Source: Propionivibrio sp. (GTDB lineage Bacteria; Pseudomonadota; Gammaproteobacteria; Burkholderiales; Rhodocyclaceae). From it: a stretch of DNA of 15,383 nucleotides. Under the pieces are notes generated by a model. That model saw only the letters and a list, made by a program, of their open reading frames with translations, searched no databases and was not told the origin of the DNA. Location of the stretch: positions 1 to 15,383 of the forward strand of contig JAGNOM010000029.1 of the NCBI GenBank assembly GCA_017990155.1, given 5' to 3'. Position 1 is the stretch's first letter, and each line of letters begins with the position of its first letter. Of the stretch, positions 6,811-13,543 are shown piece after piece. A program made the position numbers and the translations under genes.

Positions 6811-6841
6811 AAACGGCCTCCACTATTTGGGGGCCGTTTTT
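6811..6841 (+). terminator. Rho-independent terminator after the 38-residue gene
   Basis: An 11-bp stem pairs AAACGGCCTCC (6811-6821) with GGGGGCCGTTT (6829-6839), including one T-G wobble, closes a 7-nt loop ACTATTT, and runs into TTTTTATTT. This is a classic intrinsic terminator on the plus strand. Because the stem foot is AAA/TTT it could also work in part on the minus strand, downstream of the cyclodeaminase gene that ends at 6903. Confidence 0.88.
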
Positions 6842-6902
6842 ATTTGCAGCGTTGGATGCAGCCGATGCAGCCCAGAAATTCTCGTATGAGGGTTGACCGC
6901 GT

Positions 6903-7991
6903 TCAGGCGACGCGACTCATCTTCTGCGGTTTACCCACCACTTCGGTCTGCGCCGCTGAAGGGCGAACGAGACTGAACAGATCCTTGGGATTGGCCATTT
7001 CCGGAATCAGCGAAATCAGCTGCCCCAAACCCAGCGCGCTGGCCGAGTCGCGCATGTAGCGCAGCGCCGAATAGTCTTCGAGCGCAAAGCCGACCGAATC
7101 GAACAGCGTCACCTGCCGATCATCGGTCCGACCCGCCGCCGTGCCGGCCAGGACCCGCCAGAATTCGGTGACCGCGAAATCGGCCGGCATCTGCTGCAAG
7201 TCGCCTTCGACGCGCGTCTGCGGCTCGTACTCGACGAACACCGACGCCCCGCGCAGAACGTCGGGATGCATCTCCGTCTTGCCGGGACAGTCGCCGCCAA
7301 CACCGTTGATGTGCATGCCGGGTTCGAGCATGTCCGGCGTGATGATGCGGGCGCTGGTCTTGTCAGCCGTCACGGTGGTGACAATATCGGCGCCGCGCAC
7401 GGCCTCATGCACGCTGCCGCACACGCGTAGACGCAGCTCCGTGTGCGCCAGATTGCGCATCAGCTTGGCCGTCGCCGCACGGTCGATGTCGAACAGGCGG
7501 ATTTCCTCGATGCCGAGCAGATGGTGGAACGCCAGCGCCTGGAACTCGCTCTGCGCGCCATTGCCGATCAGCGCCATGATCCGGCTTTCTGGCCGCGCCA
7601 GCGTCTGTGCCGCGAGCGCTGACATGGCGGCGGTGCGGATCGCCGTGGTCAGCGTCAATTCGCTCAGTACTTCGGGCACGCCGGTATCGACGCGCGCCAG
7701 CACACCAAACGCCATCACCGTCGGCAAGCCGAGCGCGGTGTTCTTTGGGTGACCATTGACGTACTTGAAGGTGTAGTGAGCGCCGTCGGAAATCGGCATC
7801 AACTCGATGACGCCGTCGGCCGAATGACTGGCCACGCGCGCGCATTTGTCGAACGCTTCCCAGCGCATGTAGTCATCGCGCAGGTAGTCGGCGACGCCGC
7901 GCAGGCAGGATGCGATACCTTGGGTGTTGACGAGGTGAGCGACGGTCTCGGCGCTGAGGAATTGCGTTTGGACGCTGGATGTTGTCTTCAT
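6903..7991 (-). CDS. ocd: Ornithine cyclodeaminase
   Basis: 362 residues. It closely follows the Pseudomonas putida enzyme, which converts L-ornithine to L-proline and ammonia using tightly bound NAD+ (EC 4.3.1.12), in the OCD/mu-crystallin family. Visible landmarks: RWEAFDKCARVASHS near 43-57, substrate-contacting K76 in FKYVNGHP, R119 in TAIRTAA, the dinucleotide-binding loop GNGAQSEFQ (143-151), catalytic D234 in GVGGDCPGKTE, and FVEYEPQTR near 252-260. The C-terminal DSVGFALEDY and PKDLFS match as well. The start at 7991 has a GGAG ribosome site about 10 nt upstream. It is divergent from an Lrp/AsnC regulator, the usual arrangement for a local amino-acid-responsive control gene. Assignment is strong because residues that separate true OCD from alanine dehydrogenase-type relatives are present. 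Confidence 0.93.
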   Translation of the reverse strand: MKTTSSVQTQFLSAETVAHLVNTQGIASCLRGVADYLRDDYMRWEAFDKCARVASHSADGVIELMPISDGAHYTFKYVNGHPKNTALGLPTVMAFGVLARVDTGVPEVLSELTLTTAIRTAAMSALAAQTLARPESRIMALIGNGAQSEFQALAFHHLLGIEEIRLFDIDRAATAKLMRNLAHTELRLRVCGSVHEAVRGADIVTTVTADKTSARIITPDMLEPGMHINGVGGDCPGKTEMHPDVLRGASVFVEYEPQTRVEGDLQQMPADFAVTEFWRVLAGTAAGRTDDRQVTLFDSVGFALEDYSALRYMRDSASALGLGQLISLIPEMANPKDLFSLVRPSAAQTEVVGKPQKMSRVA

Positions 7992-8014
7992 GATGCGTGC
8001 TCCGGTGAACTTGT

Positions 8015-8059
8015 CTTGAGTTTCTCAAGTCCGCGTAGCAATGTGAATCGTCAACATTG
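8015..8059. promoter_or_regulatory. Two inverted repeats upstream of ocd
   Basis: CTTGAG-TTT-CTCAAG (8015-8029) is a perfect 6-bp palindrome in the ocd leader. CAATGT (8039-8044) and ACATTG (8054-8059) form a second perfect 6-bp inverted repeat with a 9-bp spacer. They lie between ocd and the Lrp-family gene and are candidate operators for ocd. A TTGACG reading toward ocd (8054 to 8049) could be its -35 element, but no good -10 follows. Confidence 0.4.
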
Positions 8060-8085
8060 ACCTCTTTTCAGCAAAAATTTATCAT
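8057..8085 (+). promoter_or_regulatory. Sigma-70 promoter of the Lrp/AsnC gene
   Basis: TTGACC (8057-8062) and TATCAT (8080-8085) are separated by 17 bp, the ideal spacing. The predicted transcript starts near 8092 and gives a leader of only about 24 nt. Confidence 0.65.
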
Positions 8086-8114
8086 TTCGCCAACACTCTC
8101 TGACGAAATGACAA
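8079..8114. promoter_or_regulatory. Candidate Lrp-type operator: inverted pair of 14-mers
   Basis: TTATCATTTCGCCA (8079-8092) and TGACGAAATGACAA (8101-8114) are inverted copies of each other at 12 of 14 positions, with a perfect 8-bp core TCATTTCG/CGAAATGA. The first copy covers the -10 element of the regulator gene; the second ends one base before its start codon. Such placement suggests that the regulator represses itself and may also act on ocd. Binding is inferred. Confidence 0.6.
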
Positions 8115-8115
8115 T

Positions 8116-8541
8116 ATGGATGCGACCGATCAGCAGTTGCTCTCCCTCCTGCGCAAGGACGCGCGCGCCAGCATCGCCACACTGGCGCAGAAGTTGGGGG
8201 TTTCACGTGGAACGGTCACCAACCGCATTACGCGGCTGGAGGACACCGGAATCATCGTCGGCTACACGGTCCGCCTGCGCCCGGACGCGGAGCCGAACGA
8301 AATCCGCGCCTGGATGAGCATCGCCGTCGAAGGCAACGAGACGCGCGCCGTGATCGCCAACCTGCTCGGCGAACCGGGCGTCGCCAGCCTCCACGACACC
8401 AACGGCCGCTGGGACCTGCTCGCCGAACTGCGCGCCGCCAACCTCTCGGAGCTGTCGCAGGTGCTCGAACGAATCCGTCTGGTGCGCGGCATCAGCAGCA
8501 CCGAGACGAGCATTCACCTGCAGACGTATCGTTTGTCGTAA
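8116..8541 (+). CDS. Lrp/AsnC family transcriptional regulator
   Basis: 141 residues with the two-part Lrp layout: an N-terminal helix-turn-helix (about 1-55, with LAQKLGVSRGTVTNRITRLE as the recognition region) and a C-terminal RAM ligand-binding/oligomerisation domain (about 62-141). Lrp-family proteins bind amino acids and control nearby metabolism or transport genes. Position and orientation make ocd the likely target, with ornithine, arginine or proline as possible effectors (inference). The ATG at 8116 is the only possible start, as an in-frame TGA lies at 8101. No Shine-Dalgarno sequence is visible before it; the leader is short and occupied by a putative operator. Confidence 0.93.
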   Translation: MDATDQQLLSLLRKDARASIATLAQKLGVSRGTVTNRITRLEDTGIIVGYTVRLRPDAEPNEIRAWMSIAVEGNETRAVIANLLGEPGVASLHDTNGRWDLLAELRAANLSELSQVLERIRLVRGISSTETSIHLQTYRLS

Positions 8542-8588
8542 GTGATGAGTGAACGGCGTCCGACCCGGTCAGCACCGCTCACGAACGG

Positions 8589-10217
8589 CTAGACGTGATA
8601 CTGCGCCACCGTCTGCTGCATGTTCTGCGCATGAGAACCGAGCAATACGGCCTGTGAAGCGCCGCCCTGTGCTGCGACGCTGCTCTCTTCCGCCTGCTGC
8701 GCGATCGTCTCGACCATTCGGGCGATCTGCGTTGAAGCTTCGCGCTGTTCGAGGACGGCCGTCGCGATTTCGCTGGCCATGCTGACGGCCAAGGAGCTGG
8801 TACTACCGATCTTCTGGATCGCCTGCGAGGCATCGTTGGCACGAGCGACGCCAACGCTCACCCGCTCAACTGCTGCCTCCATGCTCTCAACGGCCTCGCC
8901 GGCGCTGGCGCGCATGGTCTCGATAGTCGTCGAGATTTCCTTGGTCGACTTGGTCGTCATGTCAGCCAGCTTGCGCACCTCGTCGGCGACGACGGCGAAA
9001 CCGCGCCCCTGCTCACCGGCGCGCGCCGCCTCGATGGCTGCATTCAGCGCAAGCAGTCGTGTTTGGTTGGCAATATCGTCGATGACGCCCATCAGCGAGA
9101 AGATCCGCTTGGTCTGATCGTCGAGTTCGCGGATTCGCGTCGAGGAGACCGAGACGACGCCTTCGATGTCGCGGATGTCCTGAACGGTCTGACCGATGAC
9201 GCGTTCGCCCGCCTGCGCCAATTGTCCCGACTCCTTGAAGACGCGATCCGATTCGGCGGTTCGCTCGCCAACGTGCGAGATGCTGACGGTGAGCTGCTCG
9301 ATGCTGGCAGCCATGTCCGACGCCGCGTCGCTCTGCGCTTCCGCGCTGGTAGCGACCTGCGCCGTCGTCCGGCTCAGGGCGTCGGCCGAGTCTAGTACCG
9401 TTGCGGCCGATTCAGTGAGCGTCCGGAAGCTGTCCTGCAGTTTGACGAGCAGGCGATTGAAGGCACGTGCGGTGCTGCCCAATTCGTCTTGGGTATCGAG
9501 CGGAATGCGGTGGGTAAAGTCCATGCTGCTTTCGACGGCGCGGATCGAGTCGCGCATCATCAGCAACTGCCCGGAAATACGCCGGATCAACAGGTAACCG
9601 AGGAGCAGTACGAGCGCGACGCCGATGGCGATCAGCGACCACGCAAGCGTCGTCGTCCGCTGGCTCTCCGCTTCCGCAGCGACGCGCGCGGCGTCGGCCT
9701 GGCTCTTGGCGAAGGCGATGTGCTTGGCGATCGAGTCGGACACTGCCTTGGCCTTGGGCGTGCATTCGGTGACGATGATTTCACGCGCGACCAGCTTTGA
9801 ATTCTCTTTCGCCTGTTCCCAGGCCTTCATGAAGACGGCTTCGTAAGCGGCATAGGCCGCCTGGTCTGCTTCGAAGAGCGCCTTTTCGGCCGGATCGGTG
9901 TCGAGCGCGGCGTAGGCTTCGAAGCTCTTCTTCAGCGACTCGCGCGTCGCGATAATCTGCTTGTCGACCTCGGCAGTTTGTTCGGGTTCGTAGTAGGTGA
10001 GATGCAGGAGAATCTGGCCTTGCATCAGCGAGAGCGAGTTCTGTACGGAGGTGAGCGCGTCAAGGGATGGAATGGTTCCCTCGTTGACCTCTTTCAGTTT
10101 GCTCGAAAGGTCACGGGTCGAAACGACACCGGCGATCCCGACCACGATCAGTGAAATTACCGCAATAGCCACCATCAGCCAAAGTCGCTTGGCCACGGTC
10201 ATGTTGAAGTTCTTCAT
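8589..10217 (-). CDS. Methyl-accepting chemotaxis protein with four-helix-bundle-type sensor
   Basis: 542 residues. Membrane span 1 is at about 12-34, a periplasmic helical ligand-binding region at 35-189 resembles the four-helix-bundle MCP sensor, span 2 is at about 190-212, a HAMP domain at 213-265, and a long cytoplasmic signalling coiled coil at 266-542. The conserved hairpin tip that contacts CheA/CheW is seen at about 381-418 (NQTRLLALNAAIEAARAGEQ, then GRGFAVVADEVRKLAD). The protein relays a chemical or energy signal to the flagellar motor. The C-terminus ends QYHV without a CheR-tethering pentapeptide. The ribosome site AGGGGAAGG precedes the start at 10217. It lies downstream of a diguanylate cyclase and converges on the Lrp gene. 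The ligand is unknown; the nearby aromatic-acid genes make a carboxylate conceivable, with no direct support. Confidence 0.93.
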   Translation of the reverse strand: MKNFNMTVAKRLWLMVAIAVISLIVVGIAGVVSTRDLSSKLKEVNEGTIPSLDALTSVQNSLSLMQGQILLHLTYYEPEQTAEVDKQIIATRESLKKSFEAYAALDTDPAEKALFEADQAAYAAYEAVFMKAWEQAKENSKLVAREIIVTECTPKAKAVSDSIAKHIAFAKSQADAARVAAEAESQRTTTLAWSLIAIGVALVLLLGYLLIRRISGQLLMMRDSIRAVESSMDFTHRIPLDTQDELGSTARAFNRLLVKLQDSFRTLTESAATVLDSADALSRTTAQVATSAEAQSDAASDMAASIEQLTVSISHVGERTAESDRVFKESGQLAQAGERVIGQTVQDIRDIEGVVSVSSTRIRELDDQTKRIFSLMGVIDDIANQTRLLALNAAIEAARAGEQGRGFAVVADEVRKLADMTTKSTKEISTTIETMRASAGEAVESMEAAVERVSVGVARANDASQAIQKIGSTSSLAVSMASEIATAVLEQREASTQIARMVETIAQQAEESSVAAQGGASQAVLLGSHAQNMQQTVAQYHV

Positions 10218-10392
10218 ATTGCCTTCCCCTCATTGGTTCCCGACGTTTTGCGGGATACTTTTTCGAACAATCAGGGGAAGAAATCTTACTGCCGGCGAAT
10301 CGGGCTTTCATTTCAGCCGATTGAAACATTGCGACAACTGTTACGACGATCGATCAACATTTGTAACAAGCCGCGATATCCTGGCCTTATCG

Positions 10393-11598
10393 TCAGGCTG
10401 CCTTTGGCGCTCGGACAAGTTCCGCATGTTCAACACGATTGCGCCCCGCGTTCTTGGCGCGATAGAGCAATTCATCGGCTCGGGTAATCAGCAATTTCGG
10501 GTCACCACCGAGTCCGACTGCCGAAAAATCCGCCGCAACGACGCCAAAACTGGCCGTCACACCGACCGTCCGCTCGCCGTCGTAATACGCCGGGGTATCT
10601 GCAATGGCTCGGCGCAGGCGTTCGGCGAGATGGATTCCACCGTTAAGGTCGGTTTCCGGGAGGATCAGCACGAACTCTTCACCGCCATAGCGAATGACGC
10701 TGTCGATGTGATCGCGACATGCGGCCTGGAGTATGCCGGCGAAATGCTGCAGCACGATATCTCCGGTCTGATGGCCGTAGGTGTCGTTGATTGACTTGAA
10801 GTGGTCAAGGTCGCACATGATGACGGTCAGCCACGCCGGGTAGCGCGACGCACGTTCGACTTCCTGCTCCAGCAGGTGTTCTTCCAGAAAGCGCCGGTTG
10901 AAGCAGCCGGTCAGATGGTCGCGGAAACTGAGGTGGCGCAGGTTCGATTGCGTACGAAATTGCTGCCGGCCGAGAGACTCAAAGCGGTGCGCGGCGATGA
11001 TGCCGACGGTATTGACCAGTACCAGCAACATAGTCATCGTCAGCATGTCGGAGATGCTCAGAGTTCCGACGTGGATGGCCAGTACGCTGAAAACCACGGT
11101 AGTCACAACGGACACTGCCGTGGCGTTGACGAACGAGTTGGGGATGAAGAGGAGAACGACGACAAGCATGATGCTCATCGACATGGCGTGCCAGGGGACT
11201 TCATGCGGTCGGTGCACGAGTACCAGCATGAAGGCGGCCATGCCGACGACCTCGACCGTGGTCGCAACCACACGCGGCACGGTGATCGACTGCGGATGCC
11301 GTGCCAGCACGAAAATACCAATCGCGGCGGCGATTGCGACCAGCAGCCGCGCCAAGAACAATTCGAGCGTCTTGTCGGTGTAGCCGAGCACGGCAACGTC
11401 GCTCAGGGCAAAGGCAACGTAGAAGCAGGCACAGACACTGAGCGCGATGCGCAACTGCGCCAGCATCTGCGGCAAATGGTGGCGCTGAAAGGCGCGCTCG
11501 CGCTCGGGCTGGCGAAACGTCGCCGATAAGCGCTTCAAGCCGAAGTCGCTGCCGTCTTCCTGTCGATACTCGTTATGCGCTCTTCCCCGCCCCAACAT
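10393..11598 (-). CDS. Membrane-bound diguanylate cyclase (GGDEF)
   Basis: 401 residues. About six hydrophobic spans between residues 45 and 203 form an N-terminal membrane sensor of no named type that I recognise. The GGDEF domain covers about 222-390: DHLTGCFNRRFLEE, metal-binding CDLDHFKSINDTYGH (D263/D265), and an intact active site GGEEF at 305-309, so it should make cyclic di-GMP from GTP. The product-inhibition I-site normally reads RxxD at this distance; here the position is DHID (296-299), with the arginine one residue early, so feedback inhibition may be lost. The start at 11598 has an AGGGG ribosome site. On the same strand as the chemoreceptor, 175 nt upstream of it, so the two could link motility and c-di-GMP. 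Confidence 0.92.
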   Translation of the reverse strand: MLGRGRAHNEYRQEDGSDFGLKRLSATFRQPERERAFQRHHLPQMLAQLRIALSVCACFYVAFALSDVAVLGYTDKTLELFLARLLVAIAAAIGIFVLARHPQSITVPRVVATTVEVVGMAAFMLVLVHRPHEVPWHAMSMSIMLVVVLLFIPNSFVNATAVSVVTTVVFSVLAIHVGTLSISDMLTMTMLLVLVNTVGIIAAHRFESLGRQQFRTQSNLRHLSFRDHLTGCFNRRFLEEHLLEQEVERASRYPAWLTVIMCDLDHFKSINDTYGHQTGDIVLQHFAGILQAACRDHIDSVIRYGGEEFVLILPETDLNGGIHLAERLRRAIADTPAYYDGERTVGVTASFGVVAADFSAVGLGGDPKLLITRADELLYRAKNAGRNRVEHAELVRAPKAA

Positions 11599-11650
11599 CC
11601 TGATACCCCTTCACGCGGCAAAGGTAGATAGGAAATCAAACGCGCGGCGA

Positions 11651-11656
11651 TGTCAA
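11651..11656 (-). promoter_or_regulatory. Candidate -35 element for the diguanylate cyclase
   Basis: On the minus strand this is a perfect TTGACA, about 55 nt upstream of the cyclase start. The -10 region at 17-bp spacing (TCCTAT) is poor, so the promoter is tentative. Confidence 0.3.
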
Positions 11657-11689
11657 TTACAAAGTCATATTGGCGGCCGCGGCAACACG

Positions 11690-12121
11690 CTATCCGCCAT
11701 ACACCTTTGCGTCGGGGATGATCTGCAGACCGACGTCGAGCAGCCGCTGCCGTGCGCCCGGAATGTCCTGGACGTCGATGACGAAGAACGCGCTGTCGCC
11801 GTCACTGACGGTACGGCCGTAGGCGTTGGCGAAATTCACGCCGGCCTTGACGATGTCTTTCAGAAGCTCATCCAGCCCGCCCGGCTTGTCGACCATCTGC
11901 ACGACGACGATCTCGCGCAGCGCGGCGGTCATGCCGGCCTCGTCCAGCAGCCTTTGCGCCCGCCCCGGGTCGGAGACGACGAGGTTGAGGATGCCCCAAC
12001 CGTTGGCCGTGTGGTTGATATGGATCGAGCGGATGTTAATTCCCGCCGCGCTGAGGACAGCCGTCACCCGTTCGAGGTGGCCCAGTTTGTTTTCGAGAAA
12101 GATGGAAACCTGATAGCTCAT
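11690..12121 (-). CDS. Tandem ACT-domain protein, partner of second ligase
   Basis: 143 residues with two ACT modules, roughly 1-70 (YQVSIFLENKLGHLERVTAV, then SAAGINIRSIHI) and 72-143 (VVVQMVDKPGGLDELLKDIV). It is homologous throughout to the ACT protein at 4463-4879, which partners the first ligase. It starts 9 nt after the stop of the PaaK-family gene; the ribosome site (TAAGGG) overlaps that stop codon. ACT proteins usually bind a small effector and regulate an enzyme, here presumably the adjacent CoA ligase, though that is inference. Some databases name this type simply as ACT or amino-acid-binding protein. Confidence 0.85.
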   Translation of the reverse strand: MSYQVSIFLENKLGHLERVTAVLSAAGINIRSIHINHTANGWGILNLVVSDPGRAQRLLDEAGMTAALREIVVVQMVDKPGGLDELLKDIVKAGVNFANAYGRTVSDGDSAFFVIDVQDIPGARQRLLDVGLQIIPDAKVYGG

Positions 12122-12130
12122 GGTGTGCCC

Positions 12131-13429
12131 TTACTGTTTGCGCTTGTCGATCACGCGCACGGCCTTGCCTTCCGCCTTCGGGATCGATCCCGGTTCGACG
12201 AGCTTGATCAGCGGCCGCACCAGCACTTCGTCGCGAATGAGGCGGGTGATGTGCTTCTGCAGGCGGTCGAGGAAAGCCAGATCGCCCTTGAACCATTCCT
12301 TCTTGACCTCGACCTCGACGATCATCTCGTCCTGGTCGTCGATCGTGTCGAGCAGAATCCGGTAGTCGTCGCCGACTTCCGGCAGACGCATCAGGATGCC
12401 TTCGACCTGCATCGGGAAGACGTTGCAGCCCTTGACGATGAACATGTCGTCCGAACGGCCGGAGATGCGGTCGATGCGGCGGTGCGTGCGGCCACATTTG
12501 CATTCGCCGGGCAGGAAGCGGGTCAGGTCGCGCGTGCGGTAGCGGATGATCGGCATCGCCTGACGGTCCAGCGTGGTCATCACCAGTTCGCCGACTTCGC
12601 CATCGGCTACGGGCTTGAGCGTCTGCGGGTCGATGATTTCGACGACGTAGGCGTCTTCCCAAATGTGCAGGCCGTTCTGCTCGGTGCATTCGAAGGCCAC
12701 ACCGGGACCGTTCATCTCCGAGAGGCCAAAGGAGTTGTAGGCCTTGACGCCGAACATCTCCTCGATGCGCCACCGATGCGCGTCGGTGTGCGGCTCGGCG
12801 CCGATCACCAGCGTATGTAGCTGAGTATCCTGGCGCGGATCGAGCCCTTCTTCCTTGAACACGTCGTACAACCGCCCAAGGTAGCTCGGGATCGCGTGCG
12901 CGACGGTGGTACCGAAATCGCGCATCAGCTTGATCTGGCGCAAGCTGTTGCCGGCCCCGGCCGGAATGCTCAGGCAGCCAAGCTTCTCGACGCCATACTG
13001 GAAGCCGAGGCCGCCGGTAAACAGGCCGTAACCGCAGATGTTCTGGAACACGTCGGTGTCACGCACGCCGGCCGCGAACAGCGAGCGCGCCATCAGGTTG
13101 GCCCAGCTGCCGAGGTCATGCCGGTTGTGGTAGACCGCCGTCGGATTGCCGGTGGTACCGCTCGAGCTGTGCAATCGCACGACGTCGCGCTTGTCGGCCG
13201 CCAGGAATCCCCACGGAAAATCGCTGCGCAACTCTTCCTTGGTCGTGAAGGGCAGTTCGCGGATCTGCTCAATCGACTTCAGGCCGGAAGCAGCGGCCCG
13301 GCTGATTTCGGCCTTGTTCCGGTAGTGCGCCGAGTTGACCGCCTGCCGCAGCGTGCTGTTCAGCCGCTTGACCTGAAGCACCTCCAGGTTCTTTCGCTCG
13401 AGCTGCTCGAGCTCCTTTTCCCAGTACAT
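12131..13429 (-). CDS. Phenylacetate-CoA ligase family protein (second copy)
   Basis: 432 residues. It is an adenylate-forming arylacetate-CoA ligase like the one at 3159-4463 but clearly diverged. Visible: YWEKELEQLERKNLEVLQVK N-terminus, ATP loop HSSSGTTGNP (87-96), GAEPHTDAHRWRIEEMFG near 210-227, FGLSE (234-238), YRTRD (297-301), GRSDDMFIVKGCNVFPMQVE (324 on), and K422 in AEGKAVRVIDKR. The second Cys pair C310/C312 is kept, but the first is reduced to C248 alone. Substrate-site segments also differ from the first copy (for example SSYATGE-like metal loops are absent in both, and YGLTE becomes FGLSE), so a different aryl or acyl acid is likely. The adjacent symporter and ACT gene suggest an uptake-activation unit. 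No symbol is given because the substrate is not established. Confidence 0.88.
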   Translation of the reverse strand: MYWEKELEQLERKNLEVLQVKRLNSTLRQAVNSAHYRNKAEISRAAASGLKSIEQIRELPFTTKEELRSDFPWGFLAADKRDVVRLHSSSGTTGNPTAVYHNRHDLGSWANLMARSLFAAGVRDTDVFQNICGYGLFTGGLGFQYGVEKLGCLSIPAGAGNSLRQIKLMRDFGTTVAHAIPSYLGRLYDVFKEEGLDPRQDTQLHTLVIGAEPHTDAHRWRIEEMFGVKAYNSFGLSEMNGPGVAFECTEQNGLHIWEDAYVVEIIDPQTLKPVADGEVGELVMTTLDRQAMPIIRYRTRDLTRFLPGECKCGRTHRRIDRISGRSDDMFIVKGCNVFPMQVEGILMRLPEVGDDYRILLDTIDDQDEMIVEVEVKKEWFKGDLAFLDRLQKHITRLIRDEVLVRPLIKLVEPGSIPKAEGKAVRVIDKRKQ

Positions 13430-13468
13430 AGATCGTCAATGAAGATTGGATTTTGGCAATGGGGCACG

Positions 13469-13474
13469 AGTATA
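13469..13474 (-). promoter_or_regulatory. Candidate -10 element for the second ligase
   Basis: On the minus strand this reads TATACT, 40 nt upstream of the ligase start at 13429, within the 114-nt gap after the symporter gene. No clear -35 partner or strong ribosome site is seen, so the ligase could also be read through from the symporter operon. Confidence 0.35.
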
Positions 13475-13543
13475 AACCTGGCGATTCGGTCGGACGCCAT
13501 CGATTGTAGATAAGCGATGCCGTCCGCGCAGATTGTCCTCGGC

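Noticed and set aside
8542..8588. Bidirectional terminator between the Lrp and chemoreceptor genes
   Set aside because: The GTGAACGGCG/CACCGCTCAC pairing has mismatches and no T-tract in either direction.
10218..10392. Sigma-28 (flagellar) promoter for the chemoreceptor
   Set aside because: The best candidate (TCAA-N15/16 followed by a CCCGATT stretch on the minus strand) departs too far from TAAA-N15-GCCGATAA to be claimed.
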